Of a stretch of DNA of 7,934 nt, positions 6,279-7,934 are shown piece after piece. The DNA is from an uncultured Kroppenstedtia sp. GTDB lineage: Bacteria > Bacillota > Bacilli > Thermoactinomycetales > DSM-45169. The notes under the pieces were generated by a model that did no database searches, was not told the origin of the DNA, and worked only from the letters and a program-made list of their open reading frames with translations. The position numbers and the translations under genes were made by a program. Numbering within the stretch: the first letter of the stretch is position 1; each line of letters begins with the position of its first letter. The DNA lies in contig CAUGKZ010000060.1 of assembly GCA_959600065.1 (NCBI GenBank), forward strand, positions 1 to 7,934, in the 5' to 3' direction.

Positions 6279-6950
6279 TCATGACTGGGTCTTCACTATG
6301 CGATAGGATTGCTGCGTGTTTTCCAGATGAGTTACCATCGCTTGTTTAGCTCGTTCTGTCTCCCCTCGTTTCAGGGCCTCTAGAATCTCCCGATGTTCGC
6401 GGATCACCTCTTCCGTCCTACCCTGTTTTTTAATCGCTTGATGGCCGATGAGACGGGTCATGTTGTGAAGTTTGATGATCAATTCCTCGATCAGCTCATA
6501 ATGAACAAACCGGATCATCCGATGATGGAATTTCTGATCCAATTTGATGAAAGCGATCCTGTCATCAGCTTCAATGGTTCGCATCTGATCTTCCACCAGT
6601 TTTGCCAAGAAGGAAATCTGCTCTTCTGTAACCGTTTTCAAAAGTTGGCCAATTACTTGACTCTCAATCGCTTTTCTAACCAGAAAAATCTGTTCCACTT
6701 CCGATTCCGTAAATTCTCTCACTTTCAGACCTTTCCTCGGAACGGGTAGAAGCAGATGATCATGGATCAAATCCTTGACGGCCTCTCTGACAGGTGTGCG
6801 TGAGATGTTTAACTCATGGGAAAAATCTGTCTCCGTATAAAAAACATCCGGAGTGAGTTTGCCGGTGAGAATCGCATGTTTCAACTGGTTATAGGTAGCC
6901 TGGTGTACAGTCTCCTTCTTAATCTCCGAACCGATATCCAACTCAGGCAT
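6279..6950 (-). CDS. GntR-family (FCD/FadR-type) transcriptional regulator
   Basis: A 223-residue DNA-binding protein. Residues about 12-78 are the GntR winged helix, with the recognition region around ELNISRTPVREAVKDL (46-61) and wing RKGLKVREF (72-80). Residues about 82-215 are an all-helical FCD effector domain carrying the usual metal/ligand residues D138 and H142 (LDQKFHH), H186 (IREHREI) and H208 (VTHLEN). Such regulators usually repress adjacent catabolic genes and release DNA on binding an organic-acid ligand. The ATG at 6950 has AGAGG 12 nt upstream and is preferred to an in-frame TTG at 6962, which would touch that site. It is the first gene of its operon; a perfect palindrome overlapping the promoter at 7086-7101 is the likely operator, so it probably controls itself and the three downstream genes. 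The effector is unknown. Confidence 0.93.
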   Translation of the reverse strand: MPELDIGSEIKKETVHQATYNQLKHAILTGKLTPDVFYTETDFSHELNISRTPVREAVKDLIHDHLLLPVPRKGLKVREFTESEVEQIFLVRKAIESQVIGQLLKTVTEEQISFLAKLVEDQMRTIEADDRIAFIKLDQKFHHRMIRFVHYELIEELIIKLHNMTRLIGHQAIKKQGRTEEVIREHREILEALKRGETERAKQAMVTHLENTQQSYRIVKTQS

Positions 6951-7085
6951 TATATGAACCAACCTCTTTCTCAGATTCTTGGTAATTCAGGTTAGTCAAG
7001 AGAGTGCCCTCCGTTTTAAAAAGCAATGGACTCACGTCCCGAGTGCCTCGCCCCTAAATACAAATTCACCAGACACCCCCCATGC
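6951..7085 (-). other. leader of the gntR operon
   Basis: About 130 nt of untranslated leader between the putative start of transcription and the gntR ATG. It contains a hairpin GG(C)ACTC/GAGTCC (7047-7041 with 7033-7028; 7-nt loop, one bulged base) followed 5 nt later by TTTTT (7022-7018). An alternative in the same place is GGAC-GTGA-GTCC, a 4-bp stem with a GNRA-type loop. It may be a weak attenuator or nothing; no riboswitch class was recognised. Confidence 0.3.
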
Positions 7086-7101
7086 ACTATGTATACATAG
7101 T
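7086..7101. promoter_or_regulatory. 16-bp perfect palindrome, likely GntR operator
   Basis: ACTATGTATACATAGT is a perfect inverted repeat centred between 7093 and 7094. The ATGTATACAT core is of the type bound by FCD-class GntR dimers. It covers the putative -10 of the operon promoter, so bound repressor would block RNA polymerase. It lies about 136 bp upstream of the gntR start. That this GntR protein is the one that binds is inferred from position and symmetry. Confidence 0.7.
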
Positions 7102-7118
7102 ACAGAATACATTGTCCA
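7090..7118 (-). promoter_or_regulatory. putative promoter of the gntR operon
   Basis: Minus strand: TGGACA (7113-7118, 5 of 6 to TTGACA), 17-nt spacer, TATACA (7090-7095, 4 of 6 to TATAAT). The sequence just upstream (7119-7140) is A/T-rich. It lies between the terminator of the purine permease gene and the gntR start, as expected for an independent unit. Confidence 0.55.
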
Positions 7119-7182
7119 AAAGTAAATATATAAATTCAATTCTGTCACAGGTAAAACCATCCAATCCCTGCATAAATGAAAC

Positions 7183-7209
7183 AAAAAACCCGTTTCCCAA
7201 GAAACGGGT
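7183..7209 (-). terminator. intrinsic terminator of the purine permease gene
   Basis: Minus strand: ACCCGTTTC (7209-7201), TTGG loop, GAAACGGGT (7196-7188), then a T-run (7188-7183). A perfect 9-bp stem 14 bp after the permease stop codon insulates it from the gntR operon. Confidence 0.93.
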
Positions 7210-7222
7210 CACTCCCTCGGAT

Positions 7223-7934
7223 TCAGATGCTTCCGAGAAAGACAAAGCGAGCGATAAAGACCACAGCCAACACATACATAATGGGATGGACTTGCCTTGC
7301 CTTTCCAGCAAAGATCTTGACCAAAGGATACAGGATAAAACCGATGGCAATACCGGTTGCAATACTATAGGTCAGCGGCATCATCACCACAGTCAGAAAA
7401 GCGGGCGCTCCTTCGGTGAGATCCTTCCATTCGATCTCTTTCAGGCTGGAAGCCATCAAGATCCCGACGATGATCAGTGCAGGTGAGGTGATCGCCGACA
7501 CCGATGCGAAGTTTTCCACCAGCGGGAAAAAGAAGAGCGCCAGTAGAAACAGCGCAGCGGAGGTGACGGCGGTCATTCCCGTCCGTCCCCCCGCCGCCAC
7601 ACCTGCAGTGGACTCCACATAGGAAGTGACAGTGGAAGTTCCCAAAGCGGCTCCAGACATGGTGGCCAAGGAATCCGCTGTGAGCGCACGACCGGCTCGG
7701 GGCAGTCGGTTCTCTTTCAAAAGGCCCGCTTGATTGGCCACACCCACCAAAGTACCGGCAGTATCAAAAAGATCCACAAAGAGAAAAGCAAAGATAATGG
7801 CGAAAAACCCCATGTCCAATGCGCCCATAATATCCATTTGCAAAAAGGTGGGAGCCAGACTTGGCGGTGCGGAGAAAAACTGGGTAGGAATCTTCACCAC
7901 ACCGATGATCATTCCCACTACCGCAATACCGATC
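7223..7934 (-). CDS. AzgA/PbuG-type purine permease, C-terminal part
   Basis: Partial: the frame stays open to the window edge (upstream codons read IGIAVV), leaving the C-terminal 236-237 residues of a protein usually about 430-450 long. It is a polytopic inner-membrane transporter of the nucleobase-cation symporter-2 superfamily, AzgA branch, to which the hypoxanthine/guanine/adenine permeases belong. Diagnostic stretches are DLFDTAGTLVGVANQAG (around 7771-7721) and GTSTVTSYVESTAGVAAGGR (around 7642-7583), followed by the hydrophobic segments LFLLALFFFPLVENF, SPALIIVGILMASSL and the C-terminal MYVLAVVFIARFVFL. Purine specificity (guanine/hypoxanthine versus adenine) cannot be decided from this part. 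Its promoter, and any purine riboswitch, would lie outside the window. It is a separate transcription unit from the gntR operon. Confidence 0.92.
   Translation of the reverse strand, partial: IGIAVVGMIIGVVKIPTQFFSAPPSLAPTFLQMDIMGALDMGFFAIIFAFLFVDLFDTAGTLVGVANQAGLLKENRLPRAGRALTADSLATMSGAALGTSTVTSYVESTAGVAAGGRTGMTAVTSAALFLLALFFFPLVENFASVSAITSPALIIVGILMASSLKEIEWKDLTEGAPAFLTVVMMPLTYSIATGIAIGFILYPLVKIFAGKARQVHPIMYVLAVVFIARFVFLGSI

Overview
The window reads as chromosomal DNA of a spore-former-type Gram-positive (Firmicutes, Bacillales; the protein flavour suggests Thermoactinomycetaceae, but that is an impression and not a test). Grounds: strong GGAGG-type ribosome binding sites, TTG and GTG starts placed by those sites, compact T-tailed intrinsic terminators, an FCD-type GntR regulator, and tandem rRNA-type promoters of Bacillus architecture. 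Every gene and every convincing signal lies on the minus strand, so the text below follows transcription from right to left.

Right edge (7934-7183): the C-terminal part of an AzgA/PbuG-type purine permease, cut by the window edge and closed by a strong terminator. Next (7118-3475) comes a self-contained four-gene transcription unit. It has a promoter overlapped by a perfect 16-bp palindrome, a GntR/FCD repressor, a nitrilase-superfamily omega-amidase-like hydrolase, a DUF2848 (FAH-like) gene broken by a frameshift, an NRAMP-like transporter lacking the metal-site motifs, and a terminator. It looks like an inducible uptake-and-hydrolysis pathway for a small amide or acid whose identity cannot be read from the sequence.

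Middle (3384-2031): a single gene for an exported or membrane-anchored HEXXH metallopeptidase of the peptidase-MA type with an N-terminal NTF2-like region, with its own possible promoter, a TTG start and a terminator. Then (2030-507) a roughly 380-bp leader with a candidate folded RNA, followed by a fusion protein in which a NagD-type HAD phosphatase is joined to a complete Nudix hydrolase.

Left edge (506-1): after about 340 bp without a recognisable gene, two strong promoters in tandem, exactly 99 bp apart, with A-rich upstream elements and an identical start-site block, fire towards position 1. They are best read as P1 and P2 of an rRNA operon whose 16S gene lies just outside the window.

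No CRISPR, insertion sequence, prophage, tRNA or complete RNA gene was seen. The parts most worth a second look are the amidase/DUF2848/NRAMP-like operon, its operator palindrome, the HAD-Nudix fusion, the candidate RNA in front of it, and the rrn promoter pair.
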